Shown here piece after piece: positions 28,792-38,175 of a stretch of 64,000 bases of DNA. This stretch comes from Bacteroidales bacterium (GTDB lineage: Bacteria; Bacteroidota; Bacteroidia; Bacteroidales; Muribaculaceae). Position numbers and translations under genes: made by a program. The number at the start of each line of letters is the position of its first letter. The first letter of the stretch is position 1. The notes beneath the pieces are model-generated. The model ran no database searches. It worked only from the letters and a program-made list of their open reading frames with translations, and was not told the DNA's origin. The stretch is from NCBI GenBank assembly GCA_910575615.1, contig CAJTEX010000003.1, positions 1 through 64,000 of the forward strand, read 5' to 3'.

Positions 28792-30141
28792 ATGAAATTC
28801 GTTCAAACCCTTAAAAACATCTGGACTATCCAGGAGCTGCGTCAGCGACTCACCATCACGGTGCTGCTGGTGCTGGTTTACCGTCTGGGGTGTTATGTTG
28901 TCCTGCCGGGCATCAACCCCGCCGACCTTGAAGCCCTCACCAACTTCACCAACAAGACCGGTCTGATGCAGCTGCTCGACATGTTCTCAGGAGGAGCCTT
29001 CTCCCAGGCCTCGATTTTCGCCCTCGGTATCATGCCCTACATCACGGCCTCAATCGTGATACAGCTTGCCGGCATGGTGCTGCCTTCATTCCAGAAGATG
29101 CAGCGCGAAGGCGAGAGCGGCCGTCAGAAGCTCAACCAGTACACCCGTTACCTGACGGTGCTGATTCTCCTGGTGCAGGGTCCCGCCTACCTTTACAACC
29201 TGAAGGCTCAGATTGTGAACGCCGGCGGCTCCAGCGACATGGGCTTCTGGATGGTCGCGTTCCTGACGGTGATTCTCGCCGCAGGCTCGATGTTCATCAT
29301 GTGGCTTGGAGAGCGCATCACTGACCGCGGTATCGGCAACGGTATCTCGTTCATCATCCTCGTGGGTATCATCGCCCGCCTGCCGATGTCGCTCGTCTAT
29401 GAGTTCACCAGCCGTCTGCCCGGGTCTACCGGCTCCGAGGGCGGTCTGATCATGTTCATCGTAGAGATCGTGCTGCTCTTCGCGGTAACCGTGGGCGCCG
29501 TGCTGCTCGTGCAGGGCACACGCAAGGTGCCTGTGCAGTATGCCAAGCGCATCGTGGGCAACCGCCAGGTGGGTGGTGTGCGCCAGTACATCCCCCTGAA
29601 GGTCAACGCCGCCGGCGTCATGCCCATCATCTTCGCCCAGGCCATCATGTTCATCCCCCTGACCTTGTCAGGCTTCGGAGCGCGTGAAGGCGCCACAGGC
29701 TTCTTCGCTACCTTCGCCGACATCAACGGCTTCTGGTACAACTTTGTGTACTTCATCCTGATTGTCGCCTTCACTTACTTCTACACCGCCATCACCGTGC
29801 GTCCCACCCAGATGGCTGAAGACATGAAGCGCAACAACGGGTTCATCCCCGGAGTGAAGCCCGGCAAGAAAACCGCTGAGTATCTCGATTCGATCATGTC
29901 GCGCATCACCCTGCCCGGCTCGATTTTCCTCGGCATCGTGGCCATCCTCCCGGCGTTCGCGCGCCTGTTCGGCATCAGCCAGAACTTCGCGCAGTTCTTC
30001 GGCGGAACCTCCCTGCTGATTATGGTGGGTGTCGTCCTCGACACTCTCCAGCAGATCGAGTCACACCTGATGATGCACCACTATGACGGCCTGATGAAGG
30101 ACGGCAAAATCAAGGGCCGCACCACCGGCTCTGCCTACTGA
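28792..30141 (+). CDS. secY: Preprotein translocase subunit SecY
   Basis: SecY forms the protein-conducting channel of the inner membrane. The 449-residue protein has ten predicted membrane helices. The plug region follows GINPADLEAL, the first loop has LLDMFSGGAFSQASIFALGI, and the cytosolic loops carry GERITDRGIGNGISFII and the VPVQYAKR segment. It works with SecDF encoded at 6566-9478. A hairpin lies in the spacer before map. Confidence 0.98.
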   Translation: MKFVQTLKNIWTIQELRQRLTITVLLVLVYRLGCYVVLPGINPADLEALTNFTNKTGLMQLLDMFSGGAFSQASIFALGIMPYITASIVIQLAGMVLPSFQKMQREGESGRQKLNQYTRYLTVLILLVQGPAYLYNLKAQIVNAGGSSDMGFWMVAFLTVILAAGSMFIMWLGERITDRGIGNGISFIILVGIIARLPMSLVYEFTSRLPGSTGSEGGLIMFIVEIVLLFAVTVGAVLLVQGTRKVPVQYAKRIVGNRQVGGVRQYIPLKVNAAGVMPIIFAQAIMFIPLTLSGFGAREGATGFFATFADINGFWYNFVYFILIVAFTYFYTAITVRPTQMAEDMKRNNGFIPGVKPGKKTAEYLDSIMSRITLPGSIFLGIVAILPAFARLFGISQNFAQFFGGTSLLIMVGVVLDTLQQIESHLMMHHYDGLMKDGKIKGRTTGSAY

Positions 30142-30166
30142 TTCAGTCCCGAACTCCCAACACCCG

Positions 30167-30201
30167 CTGCCGGAGAAGGCTCTGACCGCCTTTTCCGGCA
30201 G
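30167..30201 (+). terminator. Hairpin between secY and map
   Basis: CTGCCGG (30167-30173) and AAGGC pair with GCCTT and CCGGCAG (ending 30201). No T-run follows, so it is more likely an attenuator or an mRNA-stability element within the operon. Confidence 0.5.
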
Positions 30202-30243
30202 GGGGTTGAACTCTGAAATCCCCCCGACCCTTTCAAGAACCAG

Positions 30244-31026
30244 ATGATTTACCTCAAGACTCCCGACGAAATTGAAAAGATGCGGCGCGCCTGCGAGCTG
30301 ACCTCCCTCACACTGGGAGAGGTGGCCAAGCTGGTACGTCCCGGAGTCACAACCCACAAGCTCGACTCCGTCGCCCGCGAGTTCATCGTCAAGAACGGCG
30401 GCCGTCCGGCATGCCTGGGTTACGGCGGTTTCCCCGCCACGCTCTGCATCGAAGTCAACGAGACGGTGGTGCATGGATTCCCCTCCTCCTACACCCTGCG
30501 TGAGGGTGACATTGTCGGTGTTGACCTTGTCGTCGAGCTCGACGGCTACAACGGCGACATGTGTTACACTTTCCCGGTTGGAGAGGTGGCCCCGGAGGTG
30601 ATGGAGCTGCTGAAGACTACCAAAGAGTCGCTTTACGCGGGCATCGAAGCCTGTCGCGAGGGCTATCGCCTGGGCGACATCTCCAACGCCATACAGACCT
30701 ATTGCGAGAAGCGGGGTTACTCCGTGGTGCGCGAGATGTGTGGCCACGGAATCGGGCGCAAGATGCACGAAGATCCGGAGGTGCCCAACTTCGGGCGCCG
30801 CGGCACAGGCCCCCTGATCAAGAACGGCCTTTGCATCGCTATCGAGCCGATGATCAACCTGGGCAGCCGCAACATCGTCATCGAGGATGACGGCTGGACC
30901 TGCCGCACCCGTGACCGCAAGCCTTCGGCGCATTACGAGCATACTGTGGCCGTCAATGGCGGGCAGACGGAGATTCTGACCTCCTTCGACCCGATACAGG
31001 ACGCCATGGGCGATATGTTCGTCTGA
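30244..31026 (+). CDS. map: Methionine aminopeptidase, type I
   Basis: This cytosolic metalloenzyme removes the initiator Met from new proteins. The 260-residue product has all five metal ligands in their motifs: Asp94 and Asp105 (GVDLVVELDGYNGD), a His in CGHGIGRKMHE, a Glu in CIAIEPMINLG and a Glu in YEHTVAV. It lies between secY and infA, the usual place. Confidence 0.97.
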   Translation: MIYLKTPDEIEKMRRACELTSLTLGEVAKLVRPGVTTHKLDSVAREFIVKNGGRPACLGYGGFPATLCIEVNETVVHGFPSSYTLREGDIVGVDLVVELDGYNGDMCYTFPVGEVAPEVMELLKTTKESLYAGIEACREGYRLGDISNAIQTYCEKRGYSVVREMCGHGIGRKMHEDPEVPNFGRRGTGPLIKNGLCIAIEPMINLGSRNIVIEDDGWTCRTRDRKPSAHYEHTVAVNGGQTEILTSFDPIQDAMGDMFV

Positions 31027-31089
31027 CGCGCTTGGGCGCTCCACCATATTCATCAGGACAAATAAGACAGAAACCCCGACAGAAAACTT

Positions 31090-31308
31090 ATGTCAAAGCA
31101 ATCTGCAATAGAACAAGACGGCGTGATACTCGAAGCCCTTTCCAACGCGATGTTCCGCGTGGAGCTTGAGAACGGCCATGAAATCACCGCCCATATTTCG
31201 GGAAAGATGCGCATGCACTACATCAAGATCCTGCCCGGAGACAAAGTGAGGGTCGAGATGTCGCCTTATGACCTCTCGAAGGGTCGAATCGCGTTCCGCT
31301 ACAAGTAA
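31090..31308 (+). CDS. infA: Translation initiation factor IF-1
   Basis: IF-1 blocks the A site during initiation. The 72-residue OB-fold protein starts [17 protein letters not shown] and contains [19 protein letters not shown] and the C-terminal RIAFRYK. Both the length and the position before rpmJ are typical. Confidence 0.97.
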   Translation: MSKQSAIEQDGVILEALSNAMFRVELENGHEITAHISGKMRMHYIKILPGDKVRVEMSPYDLSKGRIAFRYK

Positions 31309-31348
31309 GCAAAACCGAACCATCAAATAATTCCAAAAAGAATTCACA

Positions 31349-31465
31349 ATGAAAGTTAGAGCTTCCATCAAGAAGCGTTCCGCCGACGACAAGATCGTGC
31401 GTCGCAAGGGCCGCCTCTATGTGATCAACAAGAAAAATCCCAAAAACAAACAGCGCCAGGGATAA
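31349..31465 (+). CDS. rpmJ: 50S ribosomal protein L36 (zinc-free type)
   Basis: A short gene for 38 residues: [15 protein letters not shown], then [14 protein letters not shown] and a basic tail ending KQRQG. It lacks all Cys ligands of the zinc-binding L36 form. It lies 40 bp after infA; 169 bp separate it from rpsM. Confidence 0.93.
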   Translation: MKVRASIKKRSADDKIVRRKGRLYVINKKNPKNKQRQG

Positions 31466-31570
31466 CATGCGTTAATCCGGGAAAACCGGCGGCGGTTTGT
31501 CAGGATATTGCCCGGGGGAAGGGCACAGGCCCCAATCCCACAAGTGTTGGCAATGAAACCGCGTGAAAGG

Positions 31571-31602
31571 TTTCCGAATCCCGCTGATTTTTGTTATTTT
31601 CG
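31571..31602 (+). promoter_or_regulatory. Possible rpsM (alpha operon) promoter
   Basis: TTTC (31571-31574), a 20-bp spacer and TATTTTCG (31595-31602) each differ from the consensus by one base. The site lies 32 bp upstream of the rpsM ATG. Confidence 0.4.
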
Positions 31603-31634
31603 CGTTAAAATTTCAAGACTCAACCAAAGCATTT

Positions 31635-32015
31635 ATGGCAGTAAGAATCGTGGGAGTTGACCTCCCCCAGAACAAGCGAGGCGAAATCGCCTTGACCTAC
31701 ATCTTCGGCATCGGCCGCTCGGCCGCTAAGACCATCCTGGAGAAAGCCGGTGTAGACGTGAACATCAAAGTGAAGGACTGGACTGATGCCCAGGCTGCGC
31801 AGGTTCGCGAAGTCATCCAGGCTAACTACAAGGTAGAGGGTGACCTCCGCAGCGAAATCCAGCTCAACATCAAGCGACTTATGGATATCGGTTGCTACCG
31901 TGGCGTGCGCCACCGTAACGGCCTCCCCGTCCGCGGTCAGTCGACCAAGAACAACGCCCGTACCCGCAAGGGACGCAAGAAAACCGTCGCTAACAAGAAG
32001 AAAGCCACTAAATAA
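31635..32015 (+). CDS. rpsM: 30S ribosomal protein S13
   Basis: S13 forms bridges between the 30S head and the 50S subunit. The chosen start (31635) gives 126 residues beginning [16 protein letters not shown]; the longer frame would include promoter sequence. Conserved parts are [18 protein letters not shown] and the C-terminal [20 protein letters not shown]. Confidence 0.97.
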   Translation: MAVRIVGVDLPQNKRGEIALTYIFGIGRSAAKTILEKAGVDVNIKVKDWTDAQAAQVREVIQANYKVEGDLRSEIQLNIKRLMDIGCYRGVRHRNGLPVRGQSTKNNARTRKGRKKTVANKKKATK

Positions 32016-32036
32016 CGAATACCCCAAGAAAGTATC

Positions 32037-32426
32037 ATGGCAAAGAAAACAGTCGCAGCCAAGAAGCGCAACGTCAAGGTTGACGCCGCCGGCCAGCTTC
32101 ACGTTCACTCCTCTTTCAACAACATCATCGTGTGCTTAGCCAACAGCGAAGGACAGGTGATCTCATGGTCATCCGCAGGCAAGATGGGCTTCCGCGGATC
32201 CAAGAAGAACACCCCCTACGCCGCCCAGATGGCTGCCCAGGATTGCGGCAAGATCGCTTATGATCTCGGCCTGCGCAAGGTGAAAGCCTACGTCAAAGGT
32301 CCCGGCAACGGCCGTGAGTCGGCCATCCGTACCGTCCACGGAATGGGAATCGAGGTAACCGAAATCATCGACGTTACTCCGCTGCCCCACAACGGATGCC
32401 GTCCCCCGAAACGTCGTCGCGTATAA
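32037..32426 (+). CDS. rpsK: 30S ribosomal protein S11
   Basis: S11 lies on the platform of the 30S subunit near the mRNA exit. The 129-residue product has [40 protein letters not shown] and the C-terminal [18 protein letters not shown], all conserved. A 156-bp spacer follows. Confidence 0.98.
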   Translation: MAKKTVAAKKRNVKVDAAGQLHVHSSFNNIIVCLANSEGQVISWSSAGKMGFRGSKKNTPYAAQMAAQDCGKIAYDLGLRKVKAYVKGPGNGRESAIRTVHGMGIEVTEIIDVTPLPHNGCRPPKRRRV

Positions 32427-32582
32427 TCCCGCACTCCACGGCAGAAATCCAAACAGGGCTGTGACCCGCCGGACTGCATAGTCTCTCCCGACTACTGATG
32501 GTTCATTGACAGCGGCTTGTCGCCGCCCGGGAGCAGACCCCGGCCAGCCCATTAACCAACTTTTAAAAAGTTAAATACACAA
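32427..32582 (+). other. rpsK-rpsD spacer
   Basis: These 156 bp have no gene. They contain complementary patches but no convincing terminator. In other bacteria S4 represses from leader sites in this operon; a site here is only a possibility. Confidence 0.3.
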
Positions 32583-33188
32583 ATGGCTAGATACACAGGT
32601 CCCAAGACCAAAATCGCACGCAAATTTGGCGAACCCATCTTCGGCGAGGACAAGATCCTGAGCCGTCGCAATTTCCCTCCCGGCCAGCACGGTCAGAACC
32701 GTCGCCGCAAAACCTCGGAATACGGCATCCAGCTGCGCGAGAAGCAGAAGGCCAAGTACACCTACGGTGTGCTCGAGCGCCAGTTCCGCAACCTCTTCGA
32801 GAAGGCTTCAGGCATGAAGGGTATCACCGGTGAGATCCTTCTCCAGCTCCTCGAGGGCCGTCTTGACAACGTGGTTTACCGTCTGGGCATCGCCAAGACC
32901 CGCGCCGCCGCCCGTCAGCTTGTGCTCCACAAGCATGTGACTGTCAACGGCCAGGTCGTGAACATCCCCTCTTTCGCTGTTGAGCCCGGCATGGTCATCG
33001 GTGTCCGCGAGAAGTCAAAGTCTCTCGAGATCATCGCCGACTGCCTCGCAGGCTTCAACCACAGCAAGTACCCCTGGCTCGAATGGGACGAGTCAACCAA
33101 GAGCGGCAAACTGCTCCATGTCCCCACCCGTGAGGACATCCCCGAAAACATCAAGGAGCAGCTCATCGTCGAACTCTATTCTAAGTAA
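32583..33188 (+). CDS. rpsD: 30S ribosomal protein S4
   Basis: S4 is a primary 16S-binding protein and in many bacteria autoregulates the alpha operon. The 201-residue protein starts [20 protein letters not shown] and carries an S4 RNA-binding domain near 91-155 ([20 protein letters not shown]). It precedes rpoA by 20 bp. Confidence 0.98.
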   Translation: MARYTGPKTKIARKFGEPIFGEDKILSRRNFPPGQHGQNRRRKTSEYGIQLREKQKAKYTYGVLERQFRNLFEKASGMKGITGEILLQLLEGRLDNVVYRLGIAKTRAAARQLVLHKHVTVNGQVVNIPSFAVEPGMVIGVREKSKSLEIIADCLAGFNHSKYPWLEWDESTKSGKLLHVPTREDIPENIKEQLIVELYSK

Positions 33189-33208
33189 TCCGTTAAACAC
33201 CAAGATCC

Positions 33209-34201
33209 ATGGCTATTTTAGCATTCCAAAAACCTGACAAAGTCGTAATGTTGGAAGCCAACAGCTTCTACGGCAAGTTTGAGTTCAAGCCTTTGGAACC
33301 CGGCTATGGTATCACTGTGGGCAACGCCCTGCGTCGAGTGCTTCTCTCCTCACTCGAGGGCTATGCCATCTCCGCCATCAAGATTGACGGCGTGAAACAC
33401 GAGTTCGATACCATCCCCGGCGTAAAAGAGGATGTGACAAATATCATCCTCAATCTCAAGAAGGTGGACCTCAAGCAGGTGACCGAAGATGCCGAGACCG
33501 AGAAAGCTTCCATCCACGTGTCGGGCCAGGAGGTGTTCAAAGCCGGTGACATCGGAAAGGCCCTTTCGGGCTTTGAAGTCCTCAATCCCGAGGAGGTCAT
33601 CTGTCACTTGGATCCCGACGCGAGCTTCAACCTCGAGGTCACAATCAACAAAGGCCGTGGCTGGGTGCCCGCCGACGAGAACCAACTCGAAATCTCCGAC
33701 ATCCAGACCTTGGCCATAGACTCGATTTACACCCCGATCAAGAACGTCAAGTACGCAGTTGAAAACTTCCGCGTCGACCAAAAGACCGACTACGAGAAAC
33801 TCATCATCGAAATCACCACCAACGGCTCCATCCTCCCCAAGGACGCCCTCAAGGAGGCCGCCAAGATTCTGATCTACCATCTGATGCTCTTCTCAGACGA
33901 CAAGATCACAATCGAGACCACAGAGACCGACGGCGCTGAGGAATTCGATGAGGACGCTCTCCACATGCGCCAGCTCCTGAAGACGAAACTGGTCGACATG
34001 GACCTCTCGGTGCGCGCTCTCAACTGCCTCAAGAGCGCCGAAGTCGAGACCCTCGGCGAACTGGTCGTCTTCAACAAGACCGACCTGCTGAAATTCCGCA
34101 ACTTCGGCAAAAAGTCCCTGACGGAACTCGACGAACTGCTGGCCAATCTCGGCCTGTCGTTCGGCATGGATATTTCCAAATACAAACTCGACAAAGAGTA
34201 A
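33209..34201 (+). CDS. rpoA: RNA polymerase subunit alpha
   Basis: Alpha dimerises to nucleate core RNA polymerase, and its C-terminal domain contacts upstream DNA and activators. The 330-residue protein has the dimerisation motif [20 protein letters not shown] near 32-51 and the C-terminal domain near 255-320 with [20 protein letters not shown] and [13 protein letters not shown]. It is encoded between rpsD and rplQ as usual. Confidence 0.98.
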   Translation: MAILAFQKPDKVVMLEANSFYGKFEFKPLEPGYGITVGNALRRVLLSSLEGYAISAIKIDGVKHEFDTIPGVKEDVTNIILNLKKVDLKQVTEDAETEKASIHVSGQEVFKAGDIGKALSGFEVLNPEEVICHLDPDASFNLEVTINKGRGWVPADENQLEISDIQTLAIDSIYTPIKNVKYAVENFRVDQKTDYEKLIIEITTNGSILPKDALKEAAKILIYHLMLFSDDKITIETTETDGAEEFDEDALHMRQLLKTKLVDMDLSVRALNCLKSAEVETLGELVVFNKTDLLKFRNFGKKSLTELDELLANLGLSFGMDISKYKLDKE

Positions 34202-34217
34202 TAACTGAACAACAACG

Positions 34218-34703
34218 ATGAGACACAATAAAAGCTTCAATCACCTGTCGCGCAAGAAGGCCCATCGCGACGCCCTTCTTGCCAACATGACCATCTCTCT
34301 TATCAAGCACAAGAGGATCTTCACCACCCTGGCAAAGGCCAAGGCCCTGCGCATGTACGCCGAGCCCCTGATCAACCGTGCCAAGGAGGACTCCATGGCC
34401 AACCGCCGCCTGGTCTTCTCCTACCTCCAGAACAAGGAGGCCGTCACCGAGCTGTTCCGCGAAATCTCCCAGAAGATCGCCGACCGTCCCGGTGGCTACA
34501 CCCGCATCCTCAAGACCGGCAACCGTCTTGGTGACAACGCCAAGACCTGCTTCATCGAGCTGGTAGACTACAACGAGAACATGCTCAAGGACAAGAAGTC
34601 TGAGAAGAAGGGCCGCACCCGCCGTTCGCGCAAGTCAACCTCCACCGAGGCCGCACCCGCCGCTGAAGCCGCCGCTCCCGCCGAGGAACCCCAGGCCGAG
34701 TAA
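34218..34703 (+). CDS. rplQ: 50S ribosomal protein L17
   Basis: L17 lies near the tunnel exit. The 161-residue product starts [20 protein letters not shown] and has RTPGG-like [19 protein letters not shown]. It carries a C-terminal tail of about 35 residues rich in Lys/Arg and then Ala/Glu/Pro, longer than in E. coli L17 (127 residues). It is the last gene of the ribosomal block; a terminator follows. Confidence 0.97.
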   Translation: MRHNKSFNHLSRKKAHRDALLANMTISLIKHKRIFTTLAKAKALRMYAEPLINRAKEDSMANRRLVFSYLQNKEAVTELFREISQKIADRPGGYTRILKTGNRLGDNAKTCFIELVDYNENMLKDKKSEKKGRTRRSRKSTSTEAAPAAEAAAPAEEPQAE

Positions 34704-34742
34704 ATTTGATTGCACCTCTATGAGAGGTTGTGATTATAAACA

Positions 34743-34790
34743 AAAAGGCACCTGCTGCAAACATTGTCAGTGGGTGTCTTTTTGCCTTTG
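34743..34790 (+). terminator. Terminator of the ribosomal block
   Basis: AAAAAGGCACC pairs with GGGTGTCTTTTT across a loop of about 18 bases, in line with the end of rplQ. The stem is A/T-rich at its base and ends in a T-run. Confidence 0.75.
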
Positions 34791-34822
34791 TTCTCAGATT
34801 ATAAGTGATATTCAAATATAAG

Positions 34823-36643
34823 ATGGAGAAGGCAGCAGATATGAATCAGCATCGAAGAATGATGCAGATGCTTTTTTATGTTTTTGTTGGTTTGGCAGTT
34901 GTGTGTCAGACATTAATATTTTATTTGAATCAGAGCATTATAGCCGCCGGGCCCAGATTGCTGACTTTCTCTATTCTTTCTGATACAGGGATAATATTAG
35001 GTATATGTGTAACATTGTTATGGCGGTGGCGATGGTGCGCTTTGGTTTTGTTATTTGTCGACTTGGTGTTGCTGATAACAAATGGCCTGTATATCCAGAG
35101 TTTCAATGATTTTTTTCCGTTGTCGTTGTTTGCGGCTTACAAGAATATAGACTCGACGTTGGGTGATTTCATTATGCGTTCATTAAGATGGTGGTTATTA
35201 GTGATGTCGGTTCCATTTTTGAGTGTGCTTATATTCTATGTAGAGAAAAGGAAACTAATTGAGGACAATTGTTTAAGTCAGAAAACAAGACTAACTATAT
35301 CCCTTGTCGCGGTTTCGTTGTTTGTTATGGGACAGGGATATGTGTTGTCTTATCATATACAGGAAGATGGAGTCAAGGCTGCGGTTTCGCCGAGAGTGTT
35401 GAAAGAGTATCTGGCTGCAGAGCATTCTCTTCACAGCGAGGTTGCCAAGTGGGGAATTGTGTCTACTTATATATCATCTTTGATGCCGTGGTATAATCAT
35501 CTGGAATTTTGTGAGGATGATTGGTTGGCCGTGGATCGGTTTGTAGAGGAACCAAAGGGAGAGCTCCCGGAGAAATTCAGCGAAATCTTTGAAAAGAATG
35601 GCAGCAAAAGGTTGATTTTGATTATTGTGGAGTCGTTCAGCTCGTTGACTATAGGCAAGGAAGTAAATGGAGAAAAAATCACGCCTTTTATTGATTCGAT
35701 ATTGGTATCCAAAGATGTTGTCTTCTTCCCGAACTTGATATCACAAGTAAAGGGTGGTGTCAGCTCAGATGCCCAGTTGATGTACAATACTGGTATTTAC
35801 CCCTTGTCAAAGGGCGCGTCGGTGATGACATCCAGGCTGCCATTGTTGCCATCGCTGGCATCAGTTTTTAAGAGAGATGGCGTGGCGGTTGAGCTTGTAG
35901 GAGAGTCAAGTTCGCTGTGGAATCATAAGAAGACGAGTGTCGCATGGGGATATGACACCCTGTATCATAGTCTTGCTGTAGGAAAATCGGGCGGTTATTT
36001 TCCGATGGCAGACCATTATATCTTTGAAAAGGCAAAAGAGGTTGTGGAGAATGACAAGAAATTGAGAATGTTGACAATCTGCACATTGTCGATGCACGGT
36101 TTGTTTTCAGAATCAGATCTGGGACGGTTTGACCCGTATCTGACGGGAGAGACTATTGATATGTGTGCGTATTGGGAAATGACCAGGCGATTTGATGACG
36201 AGTTGCGGGGGGTTGTCGATTTTTTGAAGGAAAAAAGATTGTATGACAGTTCTGTGATTGCGATTGTGGGAGACCATAATCCTCATGTGATGGCAGATAG
36301 TGATTATACACCAGTGCCATTTCTGATATTGAATTCAGGTGTAAGCTTCGCAAGCTCTGTGATAGCAGGCCAGGTAGATGTATACCCGACAATATTGGAT
36401 GTGATGGGATTGTATGGTGAGAAAACTGTGTGGCCAGGGGTTGGGCATAGTCTATTCAGGGATAGGAAAGGGATTGTCGGTTACACCCGGGGAGGAAAGT
36501 GGTGTGTCAGTGGCAAAAAAGACAGCATTGAAGTTGCAAGGATTAGAGAGGGGCATGATTTGTCTGAGAAAATCCAGTCAGGAATCAGTGGAGACTTCAG
36601 CACTATGTTTGTGAACCATCGTCATACGAGGAGTAAACGATAG
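34823..36643 (+). CDS. LTA-synthase-family sulfatase-like transferase
   Basis: This 606-residue inner-membrane protein has about five N-terminal membrane helices (roughly 14-36, 48-68, 72-92, 124-141, 158-176), then an extracytoplasmic alkaline-phosphatase-fold domain from about 260. Metal-site motifs are VESFSSL (Glu270), GGVSSDAQLMYNTGIYPL and the C-terminal IVGDHNPHVM. In LtaS the nucleophile before Ser-Asp is Thr; here that position is Ser314. Such enzymes move phosphoglycerol or phosphoethanolamine groups onto envelope glycans or lipids; the substrate here is unknown. The GTG at 34805 is possible, but the ATG at 34823 is preferred. The gene is markedly more AT-rich than the ribosomal genes. 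Confidence 0.8.
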   Translation: MEKAADMNQHRRMMQMLFYVFVGLAVVCQTLIFYLNQSIIAAGPRLLTFSILSDTGIILGICVTLLWRWRWCALVLLFVDLVLLITNGLYIQSFNDFFPLSLFAAYKNIDSTLGDFIMRSLRWWLLVMSVPFLSVLIFYVEKRKLIEDNCLSQKTRLTISLVAVSLFVMGQGYVLSYHIQEDGVKAAVSPRVLKEYLAAEHSLHSEVAKWGIVSTYISSLMPWYNHLEFCEDDWLAVDRFVEEPKGELPEKFSEIFEKNGSKRLILIIVESFSSLTIGKEVNGEKITPFIDSILVSKDVVFFPNLISQVKGGVSSDAQLMYNTGIYPLSKGASVMTSRLPLLPSLASVFKRDGVAVELVGESSSLWNHKKTSVAWGYDTLYHSLAVGKSGGYFPMADHYIFEKAKEVVENDKKLRMLTICTLSMHGLFSESDLGRFDPYLTGETIDMCAYWEMTRRFDDELRGVVDFLKEKRLYDSSVIAIVGDHNPHVMADSDYTPVPFLILNSGVSFASSVIAGQVDVYPTILDVMGLYGEKTVWPGVGHSLFRDRKGIVGYTRGGKWCVSGKKDSIEVARIREGHDLSEKIQSGISGDFSTMFVNHRHTRSKR

Positions 36644-36711
36644 AGAAATTGTTTTATCTGTAATAGGAGATGTGTGACGGAGAGAGGGTGGAGAGAAAAA
36701 CGCGATTATAA

Positions 36712-37548
36712 TCATTTGTCGCCTGATGAATTTTCATTGTTCAGGCGTATGATTAATTCCTTGCTAGCTGATGAATCAAATTTCCTGGCAAAAAATGCGC
36801 CGCTTTCTATTATTTGGTTGTAATCTTCGATTGTTAATGTTTTGGGATTTGGAAGTTTGTCGCTCCAATCGATGTAGCGATGGTAATCTTTATGAAGTTT
36901 AAGGTTGCTATTTGCAAGAATGGTGTGAAATAATAATTCATCTGAACAAGTAGTGAACGGTATAATCTGGTTGATTGATGATTCATTATCAAGTATCAGT
37001 TTGGCTGCATCTGGAGTAAGGTCAAACCAAGCGCTCCCGTAGAATGTTTTGGGAAATGTTTTCTTTATTTTGGCCAGGCGGTTTATTCCTGTTGTTTTCT
37101 GAATAAAATTCAAAATACGTTGAAAATAGCGGTTAACTCTGAAATAATAGTATTTCAGCCGTACTTCTCGTTCTTCAGCCTCTTCTATGTCGATTACGGC
37201 ATGAATCCCGATTTGGTGTTCATACCATTCGTTAATGGCAGCTATTGGGATTAATGGCAAATCTGCTCCCGAAAGAAAATGGAACCAATCAAAATTGCCG
37301 ATATTATATGCGTCTTTTAGTATGGTGATATATGCCCTTGTGAGACTCGGTTCTCCCCACCTGACGTCAGTAGGGATAGTAAAAGTAAGTTTTGAATGGA
37401 TTGGTGTATACTTGATCTTAGACGGGGCAATTTCCGATTTCCGGTCTAAATGGATAAATATATGATTGTTTGGATTATCCAGCTGTTGTAATAATTTCTC
37501 GAGCAGAGGTAAATCCCGGTGTGCTAAAATCAGATAGGCATGGCGCAT
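36712..37548 (-). CDS. Beta-1,6-N-acetylglucosaminyltransferase-like (core-2/I-branching) enzyme
   Basis: The 278-residue product has the start RHAYLILAHRDLPLLEKLLQ and the segments IFIHLDRKS and WFHFLSGADLPLIP, followed by YYYFRVNR, FYGSAWFDLTPDAA and TCSDELLFHTILANS, as in core-2/I-branching (GT14-type) transferases. It probably adds a sugar to a surface glycan on the cytosolic face. It lies 32 bp after ispF in the same direction but is distinctly AT-rich, so it may have been acquired as a separate piece. It converges on the LTA-synthase-like gene. Confidence 0.8.
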   Translation of the reverse strand: MRHAYLILAHRDLPLLEKLLQQLDNPNNHIFIHLDRKSEIAPSKIKYTPIHSKLTFTIPTDVRWGEPSLTRAYITILKDAYNIGNFDWFHFLSGADLPLIPIAAINEWYEHQIGIHAVIDIEEAEEREVRLKYYYFRVNRYFQRILNFIQKTTGINRLAKIKKTFPKTFYGSAWFDLTPDAAKLILDNESSINQIIPFTTCSDELLFHTILANSNLKLHKDYHRYIDWSDKLPNPKTLTIEDYNQIIESGAFFARKFDSSASKELIIRLNNENSSGDK

Positions 37549-37580
37549 CTCGTTGTTGGTATTATGGTAAGGATACGAGA

Positions 37581-38069
37581 TTAAGTGGATAATACGGCTT
37601 TTAGCAGGGCTGAGGCTTGGGCGGCGATGCCTTCGCCGCGGCCCGTGAAACCGAGATGCTCGGTGGTGGTGGCTTTCACCGAGACGGCATCGAGGGGCAA
37701 TGACAGGTCGTCGGCGATGTTCTGAATCATCTGCGGGATGTGGGGAAGCAGTTTGGGGGCTTGCGCGATGATGGAGACATCGACATTGACCGGATGAAGG
37801 TTGCGTTGCTCGCGTATTATCCTCGCGGTCTCGCGCAGCAGCATGCGGGAATCCGCGCCCTTGTAGCGCGGATCGGTGTCAGGGAAATGATATCCGATGT
37901 CACGCAGGGCTGCGGCCCCGAGCAGTGCGTCAGAGAGCGCGTGGAGCGCGACATCAGCGTCGCTGTGGCCCAGCAGCCCGAGATGATGGGGGATTTCGAC
38001 TCCGCACAAAATGAGCTTGCGGCCTTCAACAAGGCGGTGCACGTCATATCCGTTTCCGATTCTGAACAT
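37581..38069 (-). CDS. ispF: 2-C-methyl-D-erythritol 2,4-cyclodiphosphate synthase
   Basis: IspF cyclises CDP-methylerythritol 2-phosphate in the MEP pathway to isoprenoid precursors. The start at 38069 ([20 protein letters not shown]) gives 162 residues, the family length, with the zinc-site YDVH and the [18 protein letters not shown] segment. The C-terminal [20 protein letters not shown] is also typical. It follows porV on the same strand, as reported for other Bacteroidales. Confidence 0.96.
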   Translation of the reverse strand: MFRIGNGYDVHRLVEGRKLILCGVEIPHHLGLLGHSDADVALHALSDALLGAAALRDIGYHFPDTDPRYKGADSRMLLRETARIIREQRNLHPVNVDVSIIAQAPKLLPHIPQMIQNIADDLSLPLDAVSVKATTTEHLGFTGRGEGIAAQASALLKAVLST

Positions 38070-38175
38070 TTTGAGGGGGTGTTTTAGGCTGTAGTTGCGA
38101 CTTGGTGAGGTGGTTTGTCTGAGTGAGATTAGAGTGGGGTGAGAGAGGAGAAGGAGCGGGAGACGGTATGGGCTG

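Noticed and set aside
30061-31053. 330-codon minus-strand frame
   Set aside because: Antisense shadow of map and the end of secY.
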